Source of the DNA: Hysterangium stoloniferum
Lineage: Eukaryota > Basidiomycota > Agaricomycetes > Hysterangiales > Hysterangiaceae
Direction of reading: 5' to 3'
Length of the DNA: 64,000 bases
Assembly (NCBI GenBank): GCA_015178975.1
Contig: WHVD01000222.1
Coordinates: 1 to 64,000, forward strand
Shown piece after piece: positions 12,859 to 25,082 of this stretch (position 1 is its first letter; each line of letters opens with the position of its first letter). Under the pieces are notes generated by a model, which was given only the letters and a program-made list of their open reading frames with translations, was not told the origin of the DNA and made no database searches. A program made the translations under genes and the position numbers.

Positions 12859-13598
12859 CTAGTAGACGTATCCCAAGATCTTTCCACCCACATTTTTCCG
12901 CCTAGCCTCTTCATGGTCCAAGATTCCTGACGAGGTGGTCTATAGCAATGATGAGTGATGAATAAGCGGGGTATAACTGGATACACGCACCAAGATGATG
13001 ATACCAAATCCACGAGAGGGGAGCAACAAGTTGACCCATGATTCAATCTGGGTAACTTGGACATTGAACCGCGGTGAGATGACACCAGTTTTGTTGAGAC
13101 GGCCGTTTAACTGGACAACGATTTTGTTGGAGCGGTGGTCATCAATGATTTCAAATTCACCGATGTAGCCTGAAGCCAAAAAAAAGTCAGTGTTTCATTC
13201 CGAGAAACGCGTTTAACGTAGTGAAGCAAAAAGTGCGATATAATAACGGAATGAAATTAATTTATCGGAATGTTAAAACAAGCAGCAAGTGGGGAAGGAT
13301 GCTTGCTACAAGTAGTTATTATCCGAAGTAGTGCAATTGTGGGTACTGACCATGTCTTTGCATGACACTCAAGAATTTAACAACCACCTTTGAAGAAGGG
13401 CGGATGAGGACCTGGCGCTTTCCACGACGCTCGGCATTGACGATATTGTTCTAAAAATGATCATTCAGACCAGTTTCCACATGGGAGTTAGTCTGAACGT
13501 ACAAGGCAGTCGTTCTAAACCATCTGAAGGTCAACACAGTCTACTCTCTCAAAAGACAAGCGACTCTGGATACTTACAAGCACAGACACGCGAACCAT
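12859..13598 (-). CDS. RPS22: Ribosomal protein uS8 (RPS22/S15a)
   Basis: Small-subunit ribosomal protein. Five exons on the minus strand: 13578-13598, 13503-13514, 13351-13450, 12991-13169 and 12859-12939. They add to 393 nt, or 130 aa plus stop, which is exactly the family length. Signature segments: [80 protein letters not shown] and GGKILGYVY at the end. The second exon is only 12 nt and encodes NDCL; without it four conserved residues would be missing. It is flanked by tttag and gtacgt borders. The gene is head-to-head with eS17. Confidence 0.95.
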
Positions 13599-13798
13599 GG
13601 CAAATGATTTTTAGTAGGGAGGAAGTTGGAATGGATCTTGAATTCCAAGTGGCCGAAAGTCGAGGAAGAGGAGGTAACTGCACGAGCGCTTAATATATGA
13701 GGAACATCCTTACCTCTGCTTAGGTAAAGCTTTACAGTTTGGAAAAACAAAGTTTGACTCCGCAAGCAACTTCATCCCCCGTCCTCAAGTGCATCAAC
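13599..13798. promoter_or_regulatory. Shared bidirectional promoter region of uS8 and eS17
   Basis: Only 200 bp separate the two divergent start codons, so both 5' UTRs and promoters must share this segment. It contains pyrimidine/purine-rich stretches but no motif that I can assign. Co-regulation of two small-subunit proteins from here is inferred. Confidence 0.6.
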
Positions 13799-14477
13799 AT
13801 GGTACGTTTCACGCTCAATGTCTTTCAAATAAATTTCACAAACTCAACGCCTCTTATTAGGGTCGTGTCCGTACCAAGACTACCAAGAGAGCCTCGCGAG
13901 TTCTCATTGAGAAATAGTCAGTTTATCGCTGCGTTGTACGGTGCACGTATTGACATATTATCATTCAGTTATCCTCGTCTTACCCTCGACTTCCACACAA
14001 ACAAGCGTATCATCGATGAAGTCGTGCGTAAACGGCGTTCGATAGCCCTTAAACCCTTTACTTACGACTTAATCAGGCCGTTGTTCCCTCAAAGCGTCTC
14101 CGTAACAAAGTCGCTGGTTTCACAACCCACTTGATGAAGCGTATTCAAAAGGGTCCCGTCCGTGGCATCTCGTTCAAGCTCCAAGAAGAGGAGCGTGAGC
14201 GCAAGGACAACTATGTCCCCGAAATCTCAGCCCTCGACACCAGCGCTGGTCTGGAAGTCGATGGCGACACAAAAGTATGTCGTGTGAATGTGAAAAATTC
14301 ACTCGCAAATGCTAATGCAATTTCTTACAGGCCCTCCTTACGGCCCTCAACTTTGACAGTATCGCGGTTACTATTGCAAACCCGTCCACAGCGCCGGCAT
14401 TCGTCCCCCGTGGTCGTGGTGGAGGTGGAGGTGGTGAGGGTCGTGAGAGGCGAACGGTTCCCGGCTCGGGTCGGTGA
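13799..14477 (+). CDS. RPS17: Ribosomal protein eS17
   Basis: Small-subunit protein, 152 aa. Exons: 13799-13801 (ATG alone), 13861-13916, 13969-14023, 14077-14274 and 14331-14477. The conserved body reads [82 protein letters not shown]. The C-terminus is longer than the animal form and ends in a Gly/Arg-rich stretch ([15 protein letters not shown]). An initiator codon isolated as a 3-nt coding exon is common in fungal ribosomal protein genes. Confidence 0.95.
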
Positions 14478-14797
14478 ACTGTTAACTCATTGATGGGTTA
14501 TTGTCAGGCAGCACATACTAGGTCCAAAGCGCCGGAGGAGTTTTGCTGTGGGTCGGCGTAGTCGTCACTATTCATGCCCTAAAATCTATGCGTCATGTAG
14601 CTAACATAATTCATGCATAAGATGTTAGAATTCTACGCAAATTGTGAATTATTTCTTTGGCAGGCGACAACTTGGTCACGTGTTTCTCAGGAATAACCTT
14701 TCGTGTCGTCATTAGCTTGCCGCAACCGTCTCATATTACTCACATAATTTCTGGTTTAAGTAAAGGTCTTGAAACCTGGCTCTTCGTTCTGTCCATC
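14478..14797 (+). other. Spacer between eS17 and the luciferase-family gene
   Basis: About 320 bp without a supportable gene. An open frame reaches upstream of the chosen start at 14798 to about 14657, but lacks family resemblance there. The region should contain the eS17 3' end and the downstream gene's promoter. Confidence 0.5.
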
Positions 14798-15734
14798 ATG
14801 TCCTGTATAAGCCTCCCGCAGCCTGTCCTTGCTCGTTTGCCTGAAAGTCTTGCCAAATTTGCTCGTCAGAGACCGCTGCTTTTCGCACTGGGTTTAGTAG
14901 GAACTGCTAGTGGCTTATGGTGGGCCGTTACAGACGTAAGCGGTTGGATCGGATATAAAGCTTGACTTTATGCCCAACTGTTCATAGTATATCCACTGGA
15001 GAGCACTCGGACCAAGCGGACTACCATTAAACCTATTCGGCTGGTTTAAAGCTACTATCATTACTTCCCTTGCCAGGCGTCAAAGCCGCATTACAGACAC
15101 TTCCGACCTCGATGCAGTAGTGAAACAAATCGCAGAACAAGAAGGTGAAGATGCCGTTTTCAGACGCCTTAGCCTTCTTCAACGAAGAGGAGAACGTCCG
15201 GAAGTTCGAGGTGTGATTCCACAGAGACAGCTGGATAACATCGCGTCTCAGGCCACCATTCAGGTGAGCTTTTTGGCAGGAACGGAGTCTATCTGACAGG
15301 GACACCAGGAATTGAACAAGTATATTATATCCCTTGCCTCCGATTATCCTACCATGCTCCGCATCGCACAATCTGCCTGGGAAGGCCACGTCGAAGGTCT
15401 CTTCCTCCGGCGCGGGGTACCCGCCGACCCATTCAGCGAGCTCCTCTCGGAGCGCATGTTTTCCAGAGTTGCGCCCCGTCTAGAGATTGCACATGTACAT
15501 TCGGTTGATGGGTCTCTCCACGTTTCACTCGCACCTGCCGATGCTGTGGAGATTGTACGCAAGGGATGGGGCGTGCGACATAGGCTGGCGGGTAGGTATA
15601 AGGACCTGCCTGGTACATATGTGATGATTTATGCGCCGAGGGATGAGGAGGAGGTAAAAGTTGTGAAGAAGATTATAGCGGCGACGGTGGAGTATACGAG
15701 TGGGTTGCCGAAGATTGTAGACGGGGTGGAATAG
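14798..15734 (+). CDS. Fungal luciferase-family (DUF5519) membrane-anchored protein
   Basis: Three exons: 14798-14935, 14988-15263 and 15309-15734, giving 279 aa. An N-terminal hydrophobic segment (PLLFALGLVGTASGLWWAV, about residues 26-44) looks like a single membrane anchor. The C-terminal domain has the hallmark series EIAHVHSVDGSLHVSLAP, RKGWGVRHRLAG, MIYAPRDEEEVKVVKKII and ends near VEYTSG. Length, anchor position and these motifs match the family that contains the 267-residue luciferase of bioluminescent mushrooms. That enzyme oxidises 3-hydroxyhispidin, but the family is also present in many non-luminous fungi, so the substrate here is unknown. No hispidin-pathway gene is visible nearby. 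Confidence 0.85.
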
Positions 15735-15991
15735 GCTACGTTATTTTCTACGATTTGAAGTATTGTATTTGTATGTACATGTTGAATTTTATTTTATTTT
15801 TCTGTTTTACATCGCGTCACGTGAATCATGTGATGTAAGCGTGGAAGCGGCACCGCTGATATTTGTGATGCGGAGACACAGGAGACACGTCTGAAAACCA
15901 ATTAGATAGCACAAATTGCGCTCAGATCGCCCGTGGTAGTCATTATCAATCGTCGGCGCCTCGCCTGTTCGTCTACCCTCCCTGCACCCGA

Positions 15992-17198
15992 ATGTCAATT
16001 CTTCAACTAGAGGCCTGTCTTGCCCTCGCAGAGACGCACAACGAGCTCGGAAGGCGGGTCAAGGAGGCATTGCAGGTCCTGGATGACGCATTAGAGAAGT
16101 ATGGGTAAGTCTGTCCGATACAATTGTATTTTTTTACGTTCATCACTCATTGATCCTCCCCTATGTAGCGAGGATAAGATCTCCCTTAGTTTTAATGGAG
16201 GCAAAGACTGTATGTGTTACAACCGTAACATCGCTATTCGAGACTGAGAAACGCGCTATGAAGGCACCGTGCTTCTACATCTGTACGCTGCAGCTCTCTA
16301 TCGCTGGCGGAAACGATCAACTATAACTTCACGCCTAATTCCAACGATATACATCGCACCGCCGTCTCCTTTTGACGACCTAGAATCCTTCATCACATCC
16401 TGTGAGACGTTATACAGTCTTGATATTTTTCGCATAAAGGGCGGCATGAAATACGCGCTGGAAGTTTATAAAGACAAGTTCCCAAAAGTGGAAGCCATCC
16501 TAATAGGGATGAGGAGAAACGATCCACACGGCGGTGAATTCGAGTTAAGACTTGCTATAATTATCCGAATGTGATTTTCGTATCCGTAGGGAAGCTGTCA
16601 CATGCCATTTTGACGGATGTGGATTGGCCACGATTTATGAGAGTCCATCCGGTGTTGGACTGGTCGTACAGCGATGTGTGGGATTTTTTGAGGAAGTTGG
16701 AAGTTCCTTATTGTACGTTGTATGACGTGGGGTGTGTCGTGTTGTATTTTACTGCTTCTCTGTTTGCTTGACATTATGTTTCCTGCTGATCATAGATATA
16801 CATCCCTCGGTTCAACTTACAACACATCCCCTAATCCAGCTCTTCTCCGTACTGCAGCAACAGCAACATCCTCAATCTCAGATACAACCTCAAACATATC
16901 CAAAATATCTCCCGGCCCACTCAAATTACCGTCCTCTGGCTCATATTCATATTCATTATCTGTTTCGTCCAAGGTTCAAGACCGAAGCTCTGTAACGCCT
17001 TCAGAACAATCTATTGCTTCCCTCGCTCTCCTTTACCGTCCCGCGTACGAGCTGGAAGATTGTACGCTTGAGCGAGCGGGAAGAGGCCCATCGGGTACCC
17101 CAAGTACTGACATGGTCACAAAGAAAGTTGTACCGAGTTCGGAATTACCGACACCTGCATCGGAACTGAAGGAGAGTGAACGAGGCGTAATTTGCTGA
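15992..17198 (+). CDS. FAD1: FAD synthase (FMN adenylyltransferase)
   Basis: Makes FAD from FMN and ATP. Exons 15992-16104, 16169-16209, 16264-16533, 16590-16731 and 16796-17198; 322 aa. It belongs to the PAPS-reductase-like adenylyltransferases: the P-loop-like motif [15 protein letters not shown] lies at about residue 45, followed by [13 protein letters not shown], the [10 protein letters not shown] motif, and [22 protein letters not shown]. Next come [10 protein letters not shown] and the final [18 protein letters not shown] Ser-rich, low-complexity insert separates these last two blocks, and an Ala/Ser/Pro tail follows. Intron 1 splits the Gly before GEDKISL. Confidence 0.93.
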
Positions 17199-17479
17199 TT
17201 AGGGGACGAGGAAGTAGGCAAGCATTCTTATCATTTAGATTATTAGATGTGGACGTTACCCCCTCCTTTGTTATGTAATGAATAAATTTGATACCACAGC
17301 TTTTAAGAGATGAAAATGAAAATTCTACACATAAGCCGAGGGTTTGTTCTTTGGGATATAATTTACCGGGAGGCTGGCGGGTCCATCATCTGCACCGAAA
17401 GAAAGCATAATCGTCACAGCGTCACGTTAGCTCCAATCTGAATCGCTACAGACAGGACATAATCTCATTTATTAATCTA

Positions 17480-20400
17480 ATGTCTCTTTCAAATGATACT
17501 GACTTTAAATCATTCATAGACCGCCAATTCACCCTCCTTGCCCACGAACAAGACGCAGAAATCGAACGTTCCGCATTGCTCATCTCGAATTGCAGCCACA
17601 CGTTACTAGAACAGAAGGGTCTAGCCCTAGGGGGACTGGGTATTGTGAATGTGGCCATTGGTCTGGGTGGGAAGAGGTGTGGTGGTTATCCCACTAGTTT
17701 CACCTTTGACTAAACTGATGCCATGGGATCTTGCTACGATTTAGTCTGATTGAGTTGGAGCGGCCGAGTGCATATCATTCGACGACGGTGTTTCCGCCGC
17801 ATACTTTGAGGTGATTATTTCACTTCTCATCTTTCGGGAGCTACGGTCTATTTGGATATCGCCTCGTGCAGACCGGGCGATCTCGCTCGTATAGATGAGT
17901 ATGCAAGTGCCAATGCAGCCGGAAGGAAAGGCGCGTTGTCGAAGTCTAAGACATCCGCTAACGATGCTGGAAAATCCGTAGAAGGCGTTGTGTACAAGGT
18001 AACTATTTTAATTTTCCTTAATCATGAGGCATCTGACTGGTTTGAAGGTTTCAGATACCCGCATCGTGCTTGCTGTTTCGCCATCTGCTAAAGACGAGGA
18101 ACTTGACATTCCGGAACGGTGTAGTCTGTGAGTCTCAGTGTGTGTTACTTCGAATTGTGATAATTGAACATGTCCAGAATAAAGTTAGCCAATACGGTGA
18201 CTCATGATCGGTGAGCCCAGGTTATCCCCCTCTCCGCGATGTACATCTCATTCTTCGCAGCATGCGACGTGCAATGGAACATCTACAACGCCTCATTCTT
18301 CCGGACAGTGCGCCCTCCAAACAGACCGACCGAGGACCTCGCATCTCATCTGGTCCCAACGCCCTTCATCGCGTCTTGCTTGGGTTATCTATGCCCACTA
18401 ATATTCCCCCAGCTGCCAAAAGTCAACCGACCGTATTCTTCGATTCATCACTAAACCCTTCCCAAATCTCCGCTGTCCGTTTCGCACTCGGATCTCTGGA
18501 AGTTGCCTGTATCCACGGACCACCTGGCACAGGAAAGACAAGAGTTTTGGTTGAGGTTATCCGCCAACTGGTGTACGCCCCTGAGACTGCCTCGAACTTA
18601 GACGGTAGCAAGAAACCCATGAAGATTCTTGTTTGTGGCGCGTCGAACTTGGCCGTCGATAATATTTTAGAGAGACTTTCTATACCTGTTCAGCCACCCT
18701 CTCCGGTTGTTAGTTCCGATAACGCATCAGAATCTTATACCAAGGAAAATGTCCATCTTCCTGGTTCTGCGTCGAAATCATATCCACCTATAACTCTTAC
18801 TCGACTAGGACATCCTGCACGGATTATGTCTTCACTCTACTCACGGACTCTGGAGTAAGCCTCTTGTAACGATATTTTTGCATTACCTTTAACAGTATTT
18901 TGCTCCGGTGAATGGATTTATTGTTATTTTGGTTCTTAGCTTTCAAAGTCAGGCAAGTGATGAAGCCGCACTCGCAAAAGACGTCAAAGCCGAACTTGAA
19001 GAAATACTAGCTTCTCTGAGTGGCAAGGGTGCTAAAGGGTCCAAAGCTACCGGAACACGGGGAGGCAAGCCGGGTTCCACTTCGAGAAAAGATGACGCCG
19101 GACGGTCCGGTGTGAAGAAAGGGCAGCGATTGAGAGGTGAGGCGAGGAGAGAGGCCTGGCAAAATGTTAAGGAGCTTAGGAAGGAGTGCGTTAAGGCCAT
19201 TGCTATCCGGCTATCCGATATGTTCATCTAGCTTTTAGATACCGCAAACGCGAAGAGGGTGTCGTTCGATCGGTTCTTTCGAAAGCAGAGGTACGTTTAC
19301 GAGGTGTGCGTAAGAGGTTAGCATTAATGCCAGCCTCAAAAATTCTGTAGGTAGCTTTGGCCACATGTCATGGGGCTGGTTCTCGGCAATTACAAAACAT
19401 GGAGTTCGATGTGGTTGTGATTGATGAAGCGACGCAAGCCCTTGAGGCAGTATGTCTGGTGTTATGCGTTAACCTAAAATATCCTATCTCCTCTTTCTGA
19501 TTTTAGGTCTGCTGGATTCCAGTTTTGAAGGCGAAAAAGCTAATACTCGCAGGTGATCCGATGCAGCTAGGACCGACTATAATTTCAGAAGGTAATCGTA
19601 GGCATGCCAGGGATAAAGCTACGAAGCTCGCTAAACAGGCGATAAAAACTACCATGGCGAATTCTCCAAAGGACCAGACCCAACAAACAGTTACTCCCAA
19701 AGCGAATTCTGGCAGTGAGGAAAACGATGGCGTTTCGTCAGGTTCAAGTTCCGCGGACTCGGGCTCTGACTCTTCCTCCCCTGAAAAGTTGGAGGAGAAT
19801 CGGCTTGTTTCGAAATCAGCTGGCACTAATCCTGTAGGCGGGATAACGTCAAAGAGTCTGCTTCGGCCACCTAAAACCCTCGGAACAACTATGTTTGAGC
19901 GACTAGAACTTATGTACGGTCAAAAAATTAAACGGATGCTTGATGTTCAATACCGGTCCGTAGCATCCAAGCCCAGTATTTTGTATCACCTCTGGATCTA
20001 ATAAGTATCTCTTTAGAATGAATGCCAAAATTGCCACATTCCCTTCAAAGACATTGTATAACTCTCGATTAACTTCACATGTATCGAATGCCACCCATCT
20101 TCTGCGCGACCTTCCTGATGTCAGCCAAGATGATGAATTTGAGGATGTTGTAGGGCCAGGTAGCGAGGTAGTATTCTGGGATACGGCAGGCGCCGAATAT
20201 TGGGAGCGTGGCCCGAACGAGAGAGAAGATAAAGTATTTGGCGACGATGGCGGGAGCATATTCAACGAAAACGAGGCTGAAGTGGTAAAACGTTGGGTTC
20301 ACAGATTGGCGAGTTCCTGCTAGCCATCTTTGTAGTGGCATAAAGGTTGACGTCGTCGACATTTAGGTAGCAGCAGGCGTTAAACCATCACAAATCGCTA

Positions 20401-20943
20401 TCATAACGCCGTGAGTTGCTATTCTTCCAGTTTTCTCTTGTCGTAACCGACACCTACAGATACCAAGCGCAGTCGCAGCTGCTTTCTACAATGTTGCCCC
20501 AACCAGGACTAGAAATTGGGACTGCAGATGGTATGCAAGGTCGAGAAAATGAAGCCATCGTGCTTAGTCTTGTTAGAAGTAATCCTGAGGTGCGGAGATT
20601 TTCAGAGGCTATTAACCATGCAATATTGATCTGCATGTTAGGGGAATGTTGGATTTTTGAAGGAGAGGCGTCGTTTGAATGGTGCGTCTACTGGCAGATT
20701 TTTGCTTTGTATCTTCTGTGCCATATTTTTTACCTGTTGCCTTAAAATAGTGGCCATGACACGTGCTAAGAGACATTTGGTACGACTCCGCAACTCTCAA
20801 TATTGATAGTGTTGACGGTTGACTTTTTATAGTGCATCGTCGGCGATTCTGCAACAATTCGCCGAGGAGGCGGCAGTTATTTGAAAAAGTGGATGGATTT
20901 CCTAGAGAAGGAGGCTGATGTTCGCTTCGCAGGGGATGTATAA
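17480..20943 (+). CDS. HCS1: SF1 helicase of the IGHMBP2/Hcs1 (SMUBP-2) type
   Basis: UPF1-like ATP-dependent helicase. The N-terminus ([19 protein letters not shown]) is typical of SMUBP-2. Walker A GPPGTGKT is at 18517-18540; Walker B is [12 protein letters not shown] near 19412-19447; motif [12 protein letters not shown] is at 19552-19578; LDVQYRMNAKI spans the intron ending near 20017. [18 protein letters not shown] and [21 protein letters not shown] supply motifs V and VI. About 13 exons close the frame. One intron (20309-20366) must use a GC donor (gcgagt) to keep RWVHRL joined to [16 protein letters not shown] Gly/Lys/Ser-rich linker sits between the Walker A region and motif II, and another Ser-rich insert follows motif III. 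The stop is 58 bp from the outer end of the left inverted-repeat arm, and a broken copy of this 3' end lies at 40918-41112. Confidence 0.92.
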
Positions 20944-22503
20944 TGTCATGCTATCAATGGCTCACCATTTTGTCACGAAGAATTTCAAGTGTTCGCGGTG
21001 TACTAGTTCGAATTTGCGTACTTTGCAGGTCGTTTGAATCACGACTTCACGAATTTGGCAAATATTTTCAGAGTATTGTTATGAATGAACTGATGGAAAC
21101 CGAGATCTCTATACAGAAAATGCAGGCTATATTATAAATGTGGATACTGTGGTGAGGAGGCGCAGGGAAGCATTGTAGTGTCGATTTGGTCGATGAAAAT
21201 CAGATTGGTCTATTACCTCAATATCAGCCCAAATAATCAAAGCACGGCGGCTGAGTCCATACTTGGTGGGTTATACAAGGCATCAAGTGGTCACCACGGT
21301 TGACAACCACAGGACATTATTTGCGACCAGCTGGATAACACTTTGCTTTTTAATGGAAAAAGTGATATGATCATCGAGTTAAATAAAATGACAGAAAATA
21401 AATATTACATACCAAGAAAATGAGCAGAATGATCAAGCAGCTGGACTAGTTGGTTACGACGGAGCTTTACTGCAAGGAGAACGAAGACTTTGCTACAGAA
21501 ATTCGACGTAAATTAACAAGAAATTTAGAGAGTTTAAGGAGTTTCAGATACCTGAGACGGGGAGTATACGATCAAGTGCTTCCTGTCCTCGGGATACCTG
21601 GAGATTGACGATCATGTCAAATATTGGGCGGTTAATGATTCAATCATTGCATTATGTGGTCACTATCATAAGATCTAAGTTGAAGCTGTGAATTCATAAA
21701 TATATACACACCAACGAGGTCATCCGCATGATCGACGGGTTACTTTGCTTAGTAACCACCTGATCGATATTCCTAACCAGGCTAGTTTCGGGAAGCCCTA
21801 GGGACTCCACTGATGAAGTAGAAAATTCCCAATTAGGTAAATATGAAGCGCCCTATCGGTACGTAGATAAGTATAGTGCAATAAACGACAGAGACAGATA
21901 TCTACGTACCGAGAAAACTTTGAAGTGATCAGGCGGTTGGCTTATCTAGCAACTGCAGGCATTGCGGCAGAAAAATAAACAATTGGCCTGCAGGGATTTT
22001 TTAAAAGGTTGTTTGGAAACCGCAGGACAATTGTGCTCAGGCCAAAACTCCGTAAGCTGCCAAGAATCCAATGACTCAGACCCCCAACTGTGTAAAGATA
22101 AATTACGAACCTACTAGTCTGGATAAATGATCTTACGACCTCATGGGCAAACCCAAATATTGGACCAGATGCCCAATCGATATGTCTGTGGAATGGACGA
22201 TTCCATCAGTTTGAACATGATACATGAGAAATATCCCGCTTACACTTTTTTTCTGATAATCCTCAACAGGCACATAATAGGATGTGGCCCTGCAACCCAT
22301 ATGATCCACGTCCTTGTACAAGAAAGAACAAAAATGAACAGGGAAACTGAAGAAAGCAAAAATTATAGAGATGAGTCTCCAATGACACTATATAACGTCC
22401 GAGTCTAAAATAAATAACGGTGTCCTTTCTTGACGGTTTCAAGTGAGAAGTAGCTCTCATTTCAATATAGGTAGACGACACGACGAACCTTGGGCACCCC
22501 TTA

Positions 22504-23780
22504 GGGATCAATGTCCCATGCGTCTACCATCTCCACGTCTTGGCCCACATGGTTTAACATTCTCAAATACCAGGAATATCCATAGTCTGTGAGCCACGTA
22601 GGAAGACCGGCAGGCCTAAGATATCCTTCAAAAGGCGCCTCAAATGCATCCGCCATTTCCACATCCTGGGCACCTTCTTCAACATCCAGGCGTGATAGAA
22701 GCGTCAAGTCATTCAGGCTTATAGTGCCGTCCCTGACAGATGACAGTCTCGTTGGAATGCATCCATGTGGCTGGGATGTCGCCTTCTCATACGGAGAGGC
22801 GGCGCTCTTTGTGGGTAGCAAGACCCTATGCAGAGGGACTTTCTTCCGGACATCCTTTTCATGCACTTTTTGCCCAGAATTTCTGAATTTTAACTCGTTA
22901 GTAAAAAGTTTAACTACAGGTCACCAACTTACATGTCAGGCTTTGAAAGTGACCCCAAACACTAAGTTAGCGATTGAAACTTCGGGTACAATCAAGCTAA
23001 TATCTAGAAACCTACTGCGCTGATGTCTGATCCAGTGTCCTCTCCTTTCTTCCCAGTCAGTTCAGTCTTGGTATCCAGGGCGAGTTGATCTGACCCTGTA
23101 TCCGACTGCGACAGTCTACCAAATGCACGAAGGGAACGGGATGAGAGCTCAAGGCCCAAAATTATCTTCTGATGGCAAAGCGCTGACAGGGTAACTATTG
23201 AAGAATGTCTTTGGGCATCGCCACCTAGGATAGCATCCTTTTTCGACCTGTAAGGATGCTTGACTTTGCCTTTATGATGGAGTAGGCGGACGGAGAAGCT
23301 GGGCCTCATGGTATGCGTTCGGGCTGTGTCACGGATCGTTGAACGTTGCTTGTTATCCTGAAGCGTCTTGGGCCGCAGCTTCATATCGGAAAATGCCTGG
23401 AAGCACATGTGAGAAGGCATATAGAATGGAAGCAAATGCATACAGCAATAAGAGATGCCATCGGGTCACCATGTGAAAGGTCTGACGGCCCCTCGGCCGT
23501 TGATGGAGACACTGAAGCGGCCTGTAAAATGTTGAGATGAGAGCGTCGAGAACAGAACAGGGATTTATACATACTTTGCTGGCTCCTTCTTTACCTTCAG
23601 ACAGGCCTGAAATTGAACTGTCCCTTTCCCCATAATTGCTACCGTGGTTCTGCTGCAATGTGAAGAACATTATGACAAGACAGATCAGCTGAAATACCTT
23701 CTTAGCTTGTTTCGCGATCCCATCGCGAAGTGATTGGATGTGCTGTGGCTGCAGAGGTGTTAGGGTACGTGGAATGTAAT
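22504..23780 (-). pseudogene. Left-arm copy of an unrecognised spliced gene
   Basis: On the minus strand, exons can be followed from a Met in MGSRNKLRSRTTVAIMGKG through PLQCLHQRPRGRQTFHM to AFSDMKLRPKTLQ, then ILGGDAQRHSSIVTL. Further downstream a block ends GQDVEMVDAWDIDP at 22504. Relative to the right-arm copy it contains about 390 extra bases (about 22697-23084) and lacks about 260 bases. The ORF of the AFSDMK exon stops in the extra segment, so the C-terminal block is reached only by further splicing or not at all. No family recognised; may be a host gene carried in the duplication or a transposon gene. Confidence 0.4.
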
Positions 23781-24332
23781 GAATATACCATCTGAACTCA
23801 CCGGTGTTGGTAAAGAGGGTAACGCGGTGTGCGATGAGTCATTATCAGACTAGTTTAACTATATTTAGCTGGCAACAAGAAAGACGTGCTACGGAGTCCC
23901 CGTACGTTATTTGAACACGCAGTGGCTAAGCCAATATCGTCGGTGTCTGTCTATGGTAGGGATATTATAAGGACAGATATGAATAACATATCGCTCAGCA
24001 AGTACCTTATCACCGTTGTATTCAGAAAGCTTGGATCTGGACGATGAAGGGCCCTGGGGCATTGACATACTTAAATCGTTGCGTCCAAGAAGATGGATGG
24101 AATAAACTCACATAGTCTTGTGTGGAGTGTGGACGTGATGTCCTGGACGGATACGGTTTATACTAAGGGGGAGGTACGTTCATGACATGAAACGCCACAA
24201 GACCCACAATTGACACGGCAAAGGGAAATAACTTACACGTAGATTTTTGTTTGTCGGATGTGAAGAAATATTTCCATTATGGAAGGGCTGAAGTGTTGGA
24301 ACCTTTGTCGTTCTATTAACCATTGCGGGTCA

Positions 24333-24515
24333 ATAAGACGGATGCAGTAGTGGTAAGAGGAGTCTCTTCACAGGCGCCAAAAAATTTATACCATACACGT
24401 TGTGTCACGTCAAATTTTATAGCATACACTTTGCGTCACGTCACCTTCAGCAAAGTGTATGGTATAGAATTTTTCGGGGTCCTCTTACCAGCACTATCAT
24501 CAACTGCATCCGTCC
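24333..24515. mobile_element. MITE-like palindromic element inside the left arm
   Basis: The sequence gacggatgcagtagtggtaag is mirrored at the far end by cttaccagcactatcatcaactgcatccgtc. Inside, ataccatacac...gtgtatggtat forms further inverted pairing. The right-arm counterpart (about 44156-44304) is shorter: the left copy has an extra duplication of the atacac...gtcacgtca segment. No ORF; a non-autonomous terminal-inverted-repeat element is the simplest reading. Confidence 0.55.
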
Positions 24516-25082
24516 TATTCACCCGCGGTGGTCAATTGAACGACGGAGCCACTGCCAGAGCTCGAGCTCAATTTTATAATACCACCAAAACCACGGCTTT
24601 GTCTACTTCAAGTGGCGTGGTACGTGTCACCGACTGTCTTTGTTGTCCACACAGTATCTGATTGTGGGGAATCACCGATCAGCCCCATGATGATGGAAAT
24701 AATTCTTCCCATCTTTGCACCCCTGCCGTGAGATATTATTGCCCACATTGATTTATCGACTTCGGATAGGAATACAGAGCTAATCATGGGAAGTATAGTA
24801 TTGAATTCATTCCAACGGTGTAACAAGATCCTCCAGCATGAAGATGTTCATGAATTCGCTTCAAATTAAATGACAAGGATTATGCGCTATTTTGGTAGAC
24901 GGCACTATAGCAGTCCGAGGTAAGGGAGAGCCAGTGAAACAACATCATAGAACAACTACACATCGTGTGTGATACAATCCAAAGTATAATCGCAAACGCT
25001 TGTTATGCTGGTCCAAATCGCTAGAAGAGGAGTCTGGTCTATTGACAGTAAAGATATACCACGGCTCTGGCTGAACAAGTGG

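Noticed and set aside
14798..15734. Claim that the organism is bioluminescent
   Set aside because: The family occurs in many non-luminous fungi, and no hispidin synthase or hydroxylase is in the window.
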